The notes under the pieces were generated by a model. It was not told the DNA's origin and made no database searches. It worked only from the letters and a program-made list of their open reading frames with translations. From Enterobacteriaceae bacterium (GTDB lineage Bacteria; Pseudomonadota; Gammaproteobacteria; Enterobacterales; Enterobacteriaceae), in contig CABIZV010000001.1 in the NCBI GenBank assembly GCA_902363335.1, positions 248,001 through 312,000 of the forward strand: a stretch of 64,000 bases of DNA, given 5' to 3'. Of this stretch, positions 26,611-35,834 are shown in pieces; position 1 is the first letter of the stretch; every line of letters starts with the position of its first letter. The position numbers and the translations under genes are program-made.

Positions 26611-26711
26611 ATTGCTTTTTTACAATGAATTTTTATTTCCTTGCTTTTTGGTTATAAAAAAATTTTACCTGGATCGCATAACCACTGATTACTAATAGCC
26701 GCAGTAACATT

Positions 26712-26727
26712 AGTGATTTAGTTCACA
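26712..26727 (+). promoter_or_regulatory. CRP-like site upstream of the second symporter
   Basis: AGTGATTTAGTTCACA fits the CRP palindrome with one mismatch in the left arm. It lies 80 bases before the predicted start, with a KdgR-like box just downstream, the pairing seen at pectin-catabolic promoters. Confidence 0.6.
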
Positions 26728-26749
26728 TTTCAAACGGGTGCATAAGAAT

Positions 26750-26767
26750 ATAAAAACAGTGTTTCAA
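26750..26767 (+). promoter_or_regulatory. KdgR-like operator upstream of the second symporter
   Basis: The core AAACAGTGTTTCA is palindromic and agrees with the KdgR box centre AAACATTGTTTCA at all but one position; the outer left bases fit less well. It lies 27 bases before the start codon, well placed to block transcription or early elongation. Confidence 0.55.
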
Positions 26768-26793
26768 AATTATAAAACATGAGGTTTATTTTT

Positions 26794-28362
26794 ATGGCAA
26801 GAAATGCGGCTTCAGCCCCTAACGGGCTGCAGGGAAGACCTGTCAATCTGCGCCATCAACTGGCATACGGAGGGGGAAACCTCCTGGGAAGCGGCGCGCT
26901 GGCCATCAGCGGCGCATGGCTGCTTTACTTCTATACCACATTTTGCGGACTCACTTTGATTGAAGCCGCCTTTATTTTCTCCGTTGCCAGCGTCATTGAC
27001 GCTATCAGTAACCCGCTGATGGGCTACCTCACCGATAACTTTGGTAAAACCCGTCTCGGCAAACGTTTTGGTCGTCGCCGTTTCTTCCTGCTTATCGGCA
27101 TTCCGCTGATGATGTTCTACCCCATGCTATGGGTCGAAGGATTAAGTTTCTGGTACTACCTGTGCACCTATGTGCTGTTTGAAATTATCTATACCTCGGT
27201 GATGGTGCCGTATGAAACGCTGGCGACGGAGATGACCGATGACTTTGCGCTGCGTTCGAAACTGACCGGCTATAAGGCGATTTTCGGCAAGCTTGCCAAC
27301 TTCCTTGCCGCCTTCATCCCCGGGCAGTTTATCTTGCTGTACGGTAAAGAGTCGGCTACGCCATTCTTCCTGACCGGGTTGACCTATGGCGCAATCCTTA
27401 TCTGTGCGATTGCCTGCCTGTGGTACAACAGCTGGGAGCGTCCACGGGAAGAAGAGCCTGAAGTACAGGCGAAAAAGGGATTGCTGAACACGCTGCTGTC
27501 GCTGGCGAAAGATATGCGCTCAACCTTCTATCTGCGCGTCTTCCGTAAGCATCTTGGCATGTATCTGTGTGGCTTTGGCGCCGAATGGCTGTTCGCGTCC
27601 ATCTTCACCTATTTCGTGATTTTTGTTTTACAACACGACCCGGCGATGGTGGCGGGATTAAATAGCCTGAACTCTATTTTGCAGCTGATCTCGACGGCGC
27701 TGTTCATCGGATTATGCGTGAAAAAAGGTTTCAGTAAACCGTACATCATGGCGTTAAGCGTGGTGATTTTTGCGGTGCTGCTTTATACCTCGCTGTGGTT
27801 CTTCCATCTGCCAGCGCATCTGGCGACGATTCTGATGTTTGGTATTACGGTGCTGTTCGGCCTCGGCACGGGTGGTGTTTATTACATTCCCTGGACGGTC
27901 TACACCTTCCTCGCCGATGTTGATGAAATCTATACCGGCCGCCGTCGTGAAGGGATCTATGCGGGGGCGATGACCTTCTCTGGGAAAATCCTGCGCTCGA
28001 TTATTGTCTTTGTGATGGGCGCGGTGTTGAGCTATTACGGCTTCCAGTCAAAAGCACATGTGCAGCCTGAAAGCGCGGTTAACGCGATTGCCGTGGTGTT
28101 CTGTGCCGGTGTGGCGCTGCTGGCGCTGGCAGCGATCGTCTTTAGTAAACAAATGAAGCTCGACCGTGAAACGCACCAGATTGTGTTGCAGGAAGTGGCG
28201 CGCATCAAAGCTGGCGGCAGACTGGAAGATATCACCCCGCAAGTGCGAGCGGTGGTGGAGGACCTGGTCGGTCACCGTTATGAAGAGTGTTGGGGCAATA
28301 GCCCACTGTTTAAAAACGAAGAAACCCCGATTGTCGTCGAGGCGGTCTCCGCCGGGCGTTAA
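26794..28362 (+). CDS. Second GPH-family symporter, paralogue of RhiT
   Basis: A 522-residue, 12-helix symporter clearly related to the product of 23834-25414: both share WLLYFYTTFCGL, NPLMGYLTDNFG/SPLMGFLTDNFG, KRFGRR and a C-terminal domain ending near YEECWGN/YESLWGN. It has its own promoter region with CRP-like and KdgR-like sites after the rhiN terminator. The likely substrate is a related uronate-containing oligosaccharide; which of the two carriers takes which substrate cannot be told. I chose the ATG at 26794 because GAGG lies nine bases upstream; the ATG at 26779 has no ribosome site. Its stop codon overlaps that of the convergent PBP2 gene. Confidence 0.82.
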   Translation: MARNAASAPNGLQGRPVNLRHQLAYGGGNLLGSGALAISGAWLLYFYTTFCGLTLIEAAFIFSVASVIDAISNPLMGYLTDNFGKTRLGKRFGRRRFFLLIGIPLMMFYPMLWVEGLSFWYYLCTYVLFEIIYTSVMVPYETLATEMTDDFALRSKLTGYKAIFGKLANFLAAFIPGQFILLYGKESATPFFLTGLTYGAILICAIACLWYNSWERPREEEPEVQAKKGLLNTLLSLAKDMRSTFYLRVFRKHLGMYLCGFGAEWLFASIFTYFVIFVLQHDPAMVAGLNSLNSILQLISTALFIGLCVKKGFSKPYIMALSVVIFAVLLYTSLWFFHLPAHLATILMFGITVLFGLGTGGVYYIPWTVYTFLADVDEIYTGRRREGIYAGAMTFSGKILRSIIVFVMGAVLSYYGFQSKAHVQPESAVNAIAVVFCAGVALLALAAIVFSKQMKLDRETHQIVLQEVARIKAGGRLEDITPQVRAVVEDLVGHRYEECWGNSPLFKNEETPIVVEAVSAGR

Positions 28363-30254
28363 CCGCCCGACGGTTCATCAGCTAACCCCTGGGAGGGCAG
28401 CTGCGGCTGGCCTTCCTCGGGGGCGAACAGATGGTCAAGGATCTTACGCATCACCGGCGCGGCGACCACGCCATCGCTGCCGCCGTTTTCAAGCACTAAC
28501 GCCACCGCGACCTTCGGATTTTTATACGGCGCAAAGGCGGTATAAAAAATATGGTCGCGCAGACGGGTTGGGATCATCTTGGCGTTATAGGTCTGGTTCT
28601 CTTTCAGGCTGAATACCTGTGAAGTCCCGCTTTTTGCCGCAATGCCATAAGCGGCAGTGTGGAAAAACTTATAGCCGGTTCCGTTAGAGGCGTTAGCCAT
28701 TCCAAACATCGCCTGACGTACCAGACCCCAGTAGGGGGAGGCGGCGTCTGCAATTTGCGTCTCATGTTCCGGTTCGCGATACGGGGTAATGGTGTTGCCC
28801 GACTCTTCATCCTTTAACAGGTGAGGGGGAATAACCCGACCATTGTTCAACAGTGCAACCATGGCTTTGACCATCTGAATCGGCGTGGCAATCCAGTAAC
28901 CCTGGCCGATCCCCACGGAAATGGTGTCGCCCTGATACCAGCCTTTCTTATGCACCCGTTGCTTCCAGTCACGGCTGGGCAGTAGGCCGTTGTACTCTTC
29001 ATCGAGATCGATACCCGTCGGTTTACCGTAACCAAACTGGCTCAGCATGTCGTGAATACGGTCAATCCCCATCATAAAGGCCACCTGATAGAAGAAGGTA
29101 TCGGCGGATTCTTCAATCGCCTTGGTGACGTTTAACATGCCGTGCCCGGTTTTTTTCCAGTCACGATAGTGGCGTTGAGTACCGGGCAGCGTCCAGGTCG
29201 GCGCGCCAAAGAAGCTGGTTTGCGGCGTGATTACACCGTCCAACAAGGCTGACATCGCCATATAGGGTTTCACCGTGGAGGCTGGGGGATACAGGCCCTG
29301 GGTCACGCGGTTAATCAACGGCAGGTCTTTATCCTGCAACAAGGTGTTGTAGTCCTGATAGCTGATGCCTTTCACAAAGGGATTGGGGTCATAGCTGGGG
29401 TTTGAGACCATCGCCAGCACCGAACCGTCGTGGGGATCCTCGACCAGCACCGCCGCTCGCTGGCCCACGAGCTGGCTTTCGATATACTCCTGAAGATGCA
29501 GATCCAGCGTCAGATGGATATCCTTCCCGGCGACCGGTGGGACATCTTTAAGCAGGCGAACAATGCGTCCATGATTGTCGACTTCCACTTCCTGATAGCC
29601 GGTTTTACCGTGCAGCTCGTTTTCGTAGTAGCGCTCAATCCCCTGTTTGCCAATATTATGGTCGGTGGCATAGTTCTCCGATAAGCCTTTTTTATCCAGC
29701 GCTTTGAGATCGCTATCGTTGATTTTGGAGACATAGCCGAGTACGTGCGCCAGCTCTGCGCCGTAGGGGTATTCACGATCTTCGTAGCTGTCGATGGTCA
29801 CGCCGTTAAAGTGGAACTGATCCACCGAAAAACGCGCGATTTCGACGTCGGTCAGGGCATTTTTCAGCACCACCGGGCGGTAGCGGCTGCTGGATTTAAG
29901 CGCTTTGTGGAACTGATCGATGTCATCGGGGGTGAGATCAACAATTGGCGTGAGCTGGCGCAGCAGCGCATCCATATCGCTGATTTTATAGGGGGTGACA
30001 GTAATATCGTACCAGGTGACATTTTTAACCAGCGGGATGCCATTGCGATCGTAGATGATACCGCGCGTCGGCGCGACGGGCAGCATTTTGATATCGTTGG
30101 CGTCTGAACGCGTGGTGTAGTAGCTATGTTCATCAATCTGCAAACGGTAGAGATTGAAAATCAGTATGCTAAAGCAGATGACAACCAGGCCGAAGGCGAC
30201 CAGCACGCGGCGAACGAAGAGCTTTCTCTCCGCTTCATAATCTCTAAAAGTCAT
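28359..30254 (-). CDS. Penicillin-binding protein 2 paralogue (PBP2-SAL type)
   Basis: Class B peptidoglycan transpeptidase of 631 residues, inner-membrane anchored by one N-terminal helix (LVAFGLVVICFSILIFNLY). It is collinear with E. coli PBP2 (MrdA, 633) but differs throughout, so it is a paralogue, not mrdA itself. The pedestal has PTRGIIYDRNG. The active-site motifs are STVK (within PPASTVKPYM, about residue 327), SAD and KSGT (AAKSGTSQV). Salmonella has a PBP2 paralogue, PBP2-SAL, which to my recollection lies beside argS, as here; it is used in acidic conditions. E. coli lacks it at this site. The PPA before STVK differs from PPG in MrdA. Confidence 0.9.
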   Translation of the reverse strand: MTFRDYEAERKLFVRRVLVAFGLVVICFSILIFNLYRLQIDEHSYYTTRSDANDIKMLPVAPTRGIIYDRNGIPLVKNVTWYDITVTPYKISDMDALLRQLTPIVDLTPDDIDQFHKALKSSSRYRPVVLKNALTDVEIARFSVDQFHFNGVTIDSYEDREYPYGAELAHVLGYVSKINDSDLKALDKKGLSENYATDHNIGKQGIERYYENELHGKTGYQEVEVDNHGRIVRLLKDVPPVAGKDIHLTLDLHLQEYIESQLVGQRAAVLVEDPHDGSVLAMVSNPSYDPNPFVKGISYQDYNTLLQDKDLPLINRVTQGLYPPASTVKPYMAMSALLDGVITPQTSFFGAPTWTLPGTQRHYRDWKKTGHGMLNVTKAIEESADTFFYQVAFMMGIDRIHDMLSQFGYGKPTGIDLDEEYNGLLPSRDWKQRVHKKGWYQGDTISVGIGQGYWIATPIQMVKAMVALLNNGRVIPPHLLKDEESGNTITPYREPEHETQIADAASPYWGLVRQAMFGMANASNGTGYKFFHTAAYGIAAKSGTSQVFSLKENQTYNAKMIPTRLRDHIFYTAFAPYKNPKVAVALVLENGGSDGVVAAPVMRKILDHLFAPEEGQPQLPSQGLADEPSGG

Positions 30255-30380
30255 TAAGGCACCCAGTATTTAAGCCGCCTAATCATACGGAGCGGGCACG
30301 GGCATGACAGACAAAAAATGTACCATCCCTCGGGGAAATGTGTCATTCCTTGTGGTTTGTAACAAATTGCGGCAGGTTTG

Positions 30381-30474
30381 CCCCGGGGTCGGCGTTACAC
30401 GCCTCGCCCGGGCTACAATTTGGAGTTGCGTGTTGGCTATCGTTGTAGCCCGGCCAAGCGAAGCGCCGCCGGGA
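30381..30474. repeat. REP pair between the PBP2 paralogue and argS
   Basis: An imperfect unit (30381-30416, ending CCCGGGCTAC) faces a good unit (30445-30474, starting GTAGCCCGGCC and ending GCCGCCGGGA). The second nearly equals the arms at 11887-11956. Confidence 0.8.
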
Positions 30475-30486
30475 ACGGCTCAGGCG

Positions 30487-30514
30487 AAAAAAAGCCCGCG
30501 ACACAGCGCGGGCT
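30487..30514 (-). terminator. Intrinsic terminator of argS
   Basis: On the minus strand AGCCCGCG, short loop, CGCGGGCT followed by seven T residues, 20 bases beyond the argS stop. Confidence 0.92.
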
Positions 30515-30533
30515 CTAACATCCTTAAAAACGA

Positions 30534-32267
30534 TTACATCCGTTCTACGGTTTCAATACCCAACGTATCCAGACCCAGTTTCAGCGTTTTTGCCGTCAGC
30601 AGCGCCAGTTTCAGACGGCTGTTACGCACGCTTTCACTCTCGGCTGACAGAATAGGGCAATGTTCGTAGAAGCCAGAGAACAGACCCGCCAGATCGTAGA
30701 GATACGAACACATTACGTGCGGCGTACCGTCGCGAGCCACCACGTTCAGGGTCTCTTCAAACTGCAACAGGCGCGCGGCAAGCTGAGCTTCACGATCTTC
30801 GGTAATCGTAACGGCAGCATTGATGATGGCGCTTTCTTCCAGCTCCGCTTTACGGAACACGGACAGCACGCGGGTATAGGCATATTGCATATAAGGCGCG
30901 GTGTTGCCCTCGAACGCGAGCATATTGTCCCAGTCAAACACGTAATCGGTGGTACGGTTTTTTGACAGGTCGGCGTATTTCACCGCACCGATACCCACGA
31001 CGTTAGCCAGTTTTTCCAGCTCGTCGGCAGGCATGTCTGGATTCTTCTCGGCGACCAGGCGACGTGCGCGCTCCAGCGCTTCATCCAGCAGGTCAGCCAG
31101 TTTCACGGTACCGCCCGCGCGGGTTTTGAACGGCTTACCGTCTTTACCCAGCATCATGCCGAACATGTGGTGTTCCAGCGGTACGGATTCTGGCACGTAG
31201 CCCGCTTTACGTACGATGGTCCAGGCCTGCATCAGATGCTGGTGCTGACGGGAGTCGATGTAATACAGCACGCGGTCGGCATGCAGCGTTTCATAACGAT
31301 ATTTCGCACAGGCGATATCGGTGGTGGTGTACAGGTAGCCGCCATCCTTTTTCTGGATGATGACGCCCATAGGCTCACCTTCTTTATTCTTGTATTCGTC
31401 AAGGAAGACGACGGTTGCGCCTTCACTCTCAACGGCCAGACCTTTGGCTTTCAGGTCAGCGACGATCCCCGGCAGCATTGGGTTGTACAGGCTTTCACCC
31501 ATTACATCGTCACGGGTCAGCGTCACGTTCAGACGATCATAGGTCAGCTGGTTTTGCGTCATGGTGATGTCGACCAGCTGACGCCACATTTTGCGGAAGT
31601 ATTCGTCACCGCCTTGCAGTTTCACCACGTAGCTACGGGCGCGCTCGGCAAAGATTTCGTCTTCATCGTAATGCTTTTTCGCATCACGATAGAAACCCTC
31701 GAGGTCGGCCAGCGCCATTTCACCGGCGTTCTCCTGCTGCTGTTTCTCAAGCCAGGCAATCAGCATACCGAACTGGGTTCCCCAGTCACCGACGTGGTTG
31801 GCGCGGATAACCTTATGGCCCATCAACTCCAGGGTGCGTACCGCTGCGTCACCGATGATGGTGGAACGCAGGTGGCCGACGTGCATTTCTTTGGCCACGT
31901 TTGGCGCAGAGTAATCGACCACGACAGTTTGCGGCGCAGGCTGTGCGATGCCCAGACGATCGCTTGCAAGCGCCTGAGAAACGTGTTCTGCCAGAAACGC
32001 GGGGTCAAGGAAGATGTTGATAAAACCAGGGCCGGCGATTTCGACTTTGCTGGCAATGCCATTGAGGTCGAGATGAGTCAGAACCTGCTCTGCCAGTTGT
32101 CGCGGCGCCATGCCCAGTTTCTTAGCAACAGCCATCATGCCATTGGCCTGATAGTCGCCGAACTGAACTTTTGCTGATTGACGGACCTGCGGTTCGCAAT
32201 CGGCAGGGGCACCTGCCGCAATCATGGCCTGACTGACTTTTTCTGAGAGAAGAGCCTGAATATTCAC
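30534..32267 (-). CDS. argS: Arginyl-tRNA synthetase
   Basis: Charges tRNA-Arg with arginine; 577 residues, the E. coli length and nearly the same sequence. The class I HIGH-type motif is APNVAKEMHVGHLRST. The N-terminal add-1 domain recognises the tRNA D-loop, and the C-terminal DALR anticodon domain ends GLDTLGIETVERM. It is a single essential gene with its own terminator. Its divergent neighbour is yecM. Confidence 0.98.
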   Translation of the reverse strand: MNIQALLSEKVSQAMIAAGAPADCEPQVRQSAKVQFGDYQANGMMAVAKKLGMAPRQLAEQVLTHLDLNGIASKVEIAGPGFINIFLDPAFLAEHVSQALASDRLGIAQPAPQTVVVDYSAPNVAKEMHVGHLRSTIIGDAAVRTLELMGHKVIRANHVGDWGTQFGMLIAWLEKQQQENAGEMALADLEGFYRDAKKHYDEDEIFAERARSYVVKLQGGDEYFRKMWRQLVDITMTQNQLTYDRLNVTLTRDDVMGESLYNPMLPGIVADLKAKGLAVESEGATVVFLDEYKNKEGEPMGVIIQKKDGGYLYTTTDIACAKYRYETLHADRVLYYIDSRQHQHLMQAWTIVRKAGYVPESVPLEHHMFGMMLGKDGKPFKTRAGGTVKLADLLDEALERARRLVAEKNPDMPADELEKLANVVGIGAVKYADLSKNRTTDYVFDWDNMLAFEGNTAPYMQYAYTRVLSVFRKAELEESAIINAAVTITEDREAQLAARLLQFEETLNVVARDGTPHVMCSYLYDLAGLFSGFYEHCPILSAESESVRNSRLKLALLTAKTLKLGLDTLGIETVERM

Positions 32268-32349
32268 CGGAATACCTTACGTTTTAGACGCCGTCACCTG
32301 TAGGGGCGGCGTCGGGTGTGGATAAATTAAGGCGGGAGTATACTGCATT

Positions 32350-32390
32350 TGCCGGATGCCGTCAGCATCAGGCCCGCGTGAAGCCGGGCG
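32350..32390. repeat. Degenerate REP-like element between argS and yecM
   Basis: GCCGGATGCCG...GAAGCCGGGC resembles a decayed REP unit in the 229-base gap between the divergent genes. The promoters of both genes must also lie here. Confidence 0.4.
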
Positions 32391-32496
32391 AAAAACACCG
32401 CCTGAGCAGGGATTAATCGCCTGACCGCGCTATTGTTGGTTCATCGCCTCTAACTCAGGTAGATTAGCCTCTTTATGTCATAAGAGTAGGGCTAAC

Positions 32497-33063
32497 ATGG
32501 CAAACTGGCAGACAATTGAAGAACTGCAGGATATTACCGCAGATCTCCCGCGCTTTACCGACGCATTAGCGGCATTTTCACACCGTCTGGGGCTGGATAT
32601 TGCTCCGCTAAATGCCGACCATATTTCCCTGCGCTGCCACCAGAACACTACCGCCGAACGCTGGCGGCGCGGGTTTGAACAGTGTGGTGTGCTACTGTCC
32701 GAAAACATTATCAACGGTCGTCCGATCTGTTTGTTCAAACTTCAGGAGCCGGTGCAGGTGGCGCATTGGCAGTTCACGGTGGTTGAACTGCCGTGGCCGG
32801 GTGAAAAACGTTACCCGCACGAGGGATGGGAACATATTGAAATCGTCCTGCCGGGTGAGCCGGAAACGCTCAACGCGCGCGCCCTCGCTTTGTTGTCTGA
32901 TGACGGTTTGAGTCAGCCGGGTATTTCGGTAAAAACCAGTTCACCAAAGGGTGAGCACGAGCGGCTGCCGAATCCCACGATGGCGGTAACCGACGGTAAA
33001 ATTACGCTGAAATTCCACCCGTGGACAATTGAAGAAATCATTGCCAGCGAGCAGGTAGTGTAA
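32497..33063 (+). CDS. yecM: YecM family protein (VOC-like metalloprotein fold)
   Basis: Cytoplasmic protein of 188 residues matching the E. coli YecM family. The YecM fold resembles the vicinal-oxygen-chelate superfamily, with possible metal ligands in DHISLRCHQ and EGWEHIEIVLP; its reaction is not known. It lies divergent from argS and upstream of cutC, as in E. coli. The start follows agagtagggct. Confidence 0.9.
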   Translation: MANWQTIEELQDITADLPRFTDALAAFSHRLGLDIAPLNADHISLRCHQNTTAERWRRGFEQCGVLLSENIINGRPICLFKLQEPVQVAHWQFTVVELPWPGEKRYPHEGWEHIEIVLPGEPETLNARALALLSDDGLSQPGISVKTSSPKGEHERLPNPTMAVTDGKITLKFHPWTIEEIIASEQVV

Positions 33064-33136
33064 CAATGTGAAGTCACGCGGAGTCTGGATTCAGGAACGG
33101 TGGCATGATTTGTCGCGGGATTAAACGGAGAGAAAT

Positions 33137-33877
33137 ATGGCATTGCTTGAAGTCTGCTGTTATAGCACGGAATGCGCGGTTATCGCGCAGCAAAACGGGG
33201 CTGACCGCATTGAACTGTGCGCAGCACCGCTGGAGGGAGGGCTAACGCCATCGTACGGTGTGCTCAGAGCAACGCGTCAGCGGGTATCCATTCCCGTTCA
33301 TCCGATTATCCGCCCGCGCGGCGGTGATTTTTGTTATACCGACGGTGAATTTGCCGCCATGCTGGAAGATGTTCGCCAGGTTCGTTCACTGGGCTATCCC
33401 GGTCTGGTTATTGGGGTGTTAGATCCCGAAGGGCAGGTAGATATGTCGCGGATGCGGCAGGTAATGGTCGCCGCCGGGCCGCTGGCAGTCACTTTTCATC
33501 GCGCCTTTGATATGTGTGCCGATCCGCTGCAAGCGATTGAACAGCTTGCAGAATTAGGTGTGGCAAGGGTGCTGACATCCGGTCAACAACCGACGGCAGA
33601 AAAAGGTATTTTATTAATTCGGGAACTTATTGAACGAGGCAATACTCCAATCATCATGGCAGGTGCAGGGGTCAGAGCGAGCAATGTCTCTTTGTTCCTT
33701 AATGCTGACGTCAAAGAAGTCCACAGTTCAGCCGGGCAATGGGTGCCCTCGGAAATGCGTTATCGCAACCCCGGACTTTCAATGTCAACGGATCCTGACG
33801 CTGATGAGTATTCGCGTTATGCGGTTGACGGTGCGGCGGTAGCCGCCATGAAAGAAATCATTGAGTCCCATGTGTAG
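33137..33877 (+). CDS. cutC: CutC family protein
   Basis: TIM-barrel protein of 246 residues in the cytoplasm. Family motifs are LEVCCYSTECAVIAQQNGADRIELCAAPLEGGLTPSYG (start CCYST and GADRIELC), HPIIRPRGGDF and VTFHRAFDM. It was first linked to copper tolerance in E. coli, but later work ascribed that phenotype to other genes, so the function remains open. A strong terminator follows. Confidence 0.93.
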   Translation: MALLEVCCYSTECAVIAQQNGADRIELCAAPLEGGLTPSYGVLRATRQRVSIPVHPIIRPRGGDFCYTDGEFAAMLEDVRQVRSLGYPGLVIGVLDPEGQVDMSRMRQVMVAAGPLAVTFHRAFDMCADPLQAIEQLAELGVARVLTSGQQPTAEKGILLIRELIERGNTPIIMAGAGVRASNVSLFLNADVKEVHSSAGQWVPSEMRYRNPGLSMSTDPDADEYSRYAVDGAAVAAMKEIIESHV

Positions 33878-33930
33878 CTAAAAGTTTTTACCGCGTGTCA
33901 TATTCGCCCAATATGATGCTTGCTTGTACC

Positions 33931-33963
33931 AGGCCCCTGCCCATTAAACAGGGGCCTTTTTTT
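33931..33963 (+). terminator. Intrinsic terminator after cutC
   Basis: AGGCCCCTG, nine-base loop, CAGGGGCCT then seven T residues. Confidence 0.94.
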
Positions 33964-34002
33964 GTCCGTCATATTTCAACCTGCCACTGGCTCCAGAGGA
34001 GC

Positions 34003-34074
34003 CCCGGCGTCGCTGCGCTCGGCCGGGCTACAAATGTGCTCGAATGTAGCCCGGCCGAGCGCAGCGACGCCGGG
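34003..34074. repeat. Perfect 29-bp inverted REP pair
   Basis: Arms 34003-34031 and 34046-34074 are exact inverted copies with a 14-base spacer, of the GTAGCCCGGCCGAGCGCAGC type. They sit between convergent cutC and cmoB. Confidence 0.9.
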
Positions 34075-34086
34075 AAGGCACAGCCG

Positions 34087-35055
34087 TTACGGTTTACGCG
34101 CTACAAGCACCGCGCGCAGCGGGGCAGGATAGCCTTCAATGGTTTTGCTCGGATCGTTCGGGTCGAGGAAATCAGCCAGCGACTCGGTAATCATCCACTC
34201 GGTACGGCGCTGTTCTTCGGTCGAGGTGACGTTCATATCCACGATGCGCACGTCGACAAAGCCGCACTTCTCAAGCCAGTTTTTCAGCGCCAGCGCGGAC
34301 GGAATAAAGTAGACATTCCGCATTTGCGCGTAGCGGTCGCCAGGCACCAGCACCGTGTTCTCATCGCCTTCGACTACCAGCGTTTCCAGCACCAGTTCGC
34401 CGTCATTGACTAACTGATCCTTCAACTGCCAGAGATGCTCAAGCGGGGAGCGGCGGTGGTAGAGCACGCCCATCGAAAAGACGGTATCAAACGCCTTGAG
34501 CGCGGGCAGTTGTTCAATACCTAACGGCAGCAGGTGCGCGCGCTGATCGTTACCCAGCAGCTTACGAACCGCTTCAAACTGGCACAAGAACAGCTGAGTA
34601 GGGTCAATACCCACCGCCAGATGTGCTCCTGCGCCAATCATCCGCCACATGTGATAGCCGCTACCGCAGCCCACGTCGAGAATGGTACGTCCGGTTAAAT
34701 CGGAAAGGTGTGGCAGAACGCGTTCCCATTTCCAGTCGGAACGCCACTCGGTATCGATGTTCACGCCGTACAGTGAGAACGGCCCTTTGCGCCACGGCAT
34801 CAGATGGCGCATCAATGTATCAATACGCTTAATCTGGCCTTCGCTCAGCGGCGTTTCGCTTTCGGCGGTGACGCTGTGCAACAGGTCCAGCTTCCACGGC
34901 TGAATCTCCGGTAGAAACTCTACCGCGTTTGACCACTGCTTAAACAGACCATGCTGATCGCGCTGCCAGGTGGCGATTTGCGCCGGGAGCGTTTCCAGCC
35001 AGTGGGAAAGGGGGCCTTTGGCGATTTGCTGATAAAAATTACCGAACTCGATCAT
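34087..35055 (-). CDS. cmoB: tRNA U34 carboxymethyltransferase CmoB
   Basis: Transfers a carboxymethyl group from carboxy-S-adenosylmethionine to 5-hydroxyuridine 34 of several tRNAs, giving cmo5U. The 322 residues include a Rossmann domain with ILDVGCGSGYHMWRM and VFSMGVLYHRRSP. It overlaps cmoA by four bases, so the enzyme that makes the cofactor and the one that uses it are translated together. Confidence 0.97.
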   Translation of the reverse strand: MIEFGNFYQQIAKGPLSHWLETLPAQIATWQRDQHGLFKQWSNAVEFLPEIQPWKLDLLHSVTAESETPLSEGQIKRIDTLMRHLMPWRKGPFSLYGVNIDTEWRSDWKWERVLPHLSDLTGRTILDVGCGSGYHMWRMIGAGAHLAVGIDPTQLFLCQFEAVRKLLGNDQRAHLLPLGIEQLPALKAFDTVFSMGVLYHRRSPLEHLWQLKDQLVNDGELVLETLVVEGDENTVLVPGDRYAQMRNVYFIPSALALKNWLEKCGFVDVRIVDMNVTSTEEQRRTEWMITESLADFLDPNDPSKTIEGYPAPLRAVLVARKP

Positions 35056-35795
35056 GCGCCAGTCCCTTCCTTGAGCGCCACCAGGGAACCGAAGTTAAAA
35101 CACTGGAACCACAGTTCGCTGTGTTCAAAACCCGCTTTGTGAAGACGGGCTTTATGCACCTCAACCGAATCGGTCAGCATCACGTTTTCCAGCATGCTAC
35201 GCTTTTGGCTGATTTCAAGCTCGCTATAGCCGTTAGCACGCTTGAAGTCGTGGTGCATGTTAAACAGCAATTCCCCGACGGTAGCGTCTTCAAAGCTGAA
35301 TTTTTCTGACAGCACCAATGCGCCGCCTGGATTCAGACCCTGGTAGATTTTATTGAGCAATGCCTGACGTTCTGCGGGCTCAAGGAACTGCACCGTAAAG
35401 TTCAGCACCACCATCGAGGCATTTTCGATCTCAATATCACGAATATCCCCTTCAATCACATCAACCGGCGTCGGTGCTTTATAAGCATCAATATGACGGC
35501 GGCAGCGTTCGATCATCGCAGGAGAGTTATCTACGGCGATAATACGGCAATCATTGTGGGCAATATTACGACGAATGGAGAGCGTGGCCGCGCCAAGCGA
35601 GCAGCCCAGGTCATAAACCTGTGTTCCCGGCTGAACAAAACGTTCAGCCAGCATGCCAATCATGGAGATAATGTTGGAGTAGCCCGGCACGGATCGCTGG
35701 ATCATATCCGGGAAGACTTCGGCTACCCGTTCGTCGAAAGTCCAGTCGCCGAGGCGGGCAATCGGTGCAGAAAAAAGCGTGTCGCGGTCAGACAT
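35052..35795 (-). CDS. cmoA: Carboxy-S-adenosyl-L-methionine synthase CmoA
   Basis: Makes carboxy-SAM from SAM and prephenate for CmoB. It has 247 residues with the SAM-binding motif VYDLGCSLGAATLSIR and IIAVDNSPAMIERCRRH, as in E. coli. It is first in the cmoAB pair. Confidence 0.97.
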   Translation of the reverse strand: MSDRDTLFSAPIARLGDWTFDERVAEVFPDMIQRSVPGYSNIISMIGMLAERFVQPGTQVYDLGCSLGAATLSIRRNIAHNDCRIIAVDNSPAMIERCRRHIDAYKAPTPVDVIEGDIRDIEIENASMVVLNFTVQFLEPAERQALLNKIYQGLNPGGALVLSEKFSFEDATVGELLFNMHHDFKRANGYSELEISQKRSMLENVMLTDSVEVHKARLHKAGFEHSELWFQCFNFGSLVALKEGTGA

Positions 35796-35834
35796 AAGGT
35801 GAAATCCGGAAAAATAAAAACGGCGTATTGTGCG

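Noticed and set aside
31167..32177. Long plus-strand frame (336 codons) opposite argS
   Set aside because: Antisense shadow of a highly conserved essential gene.
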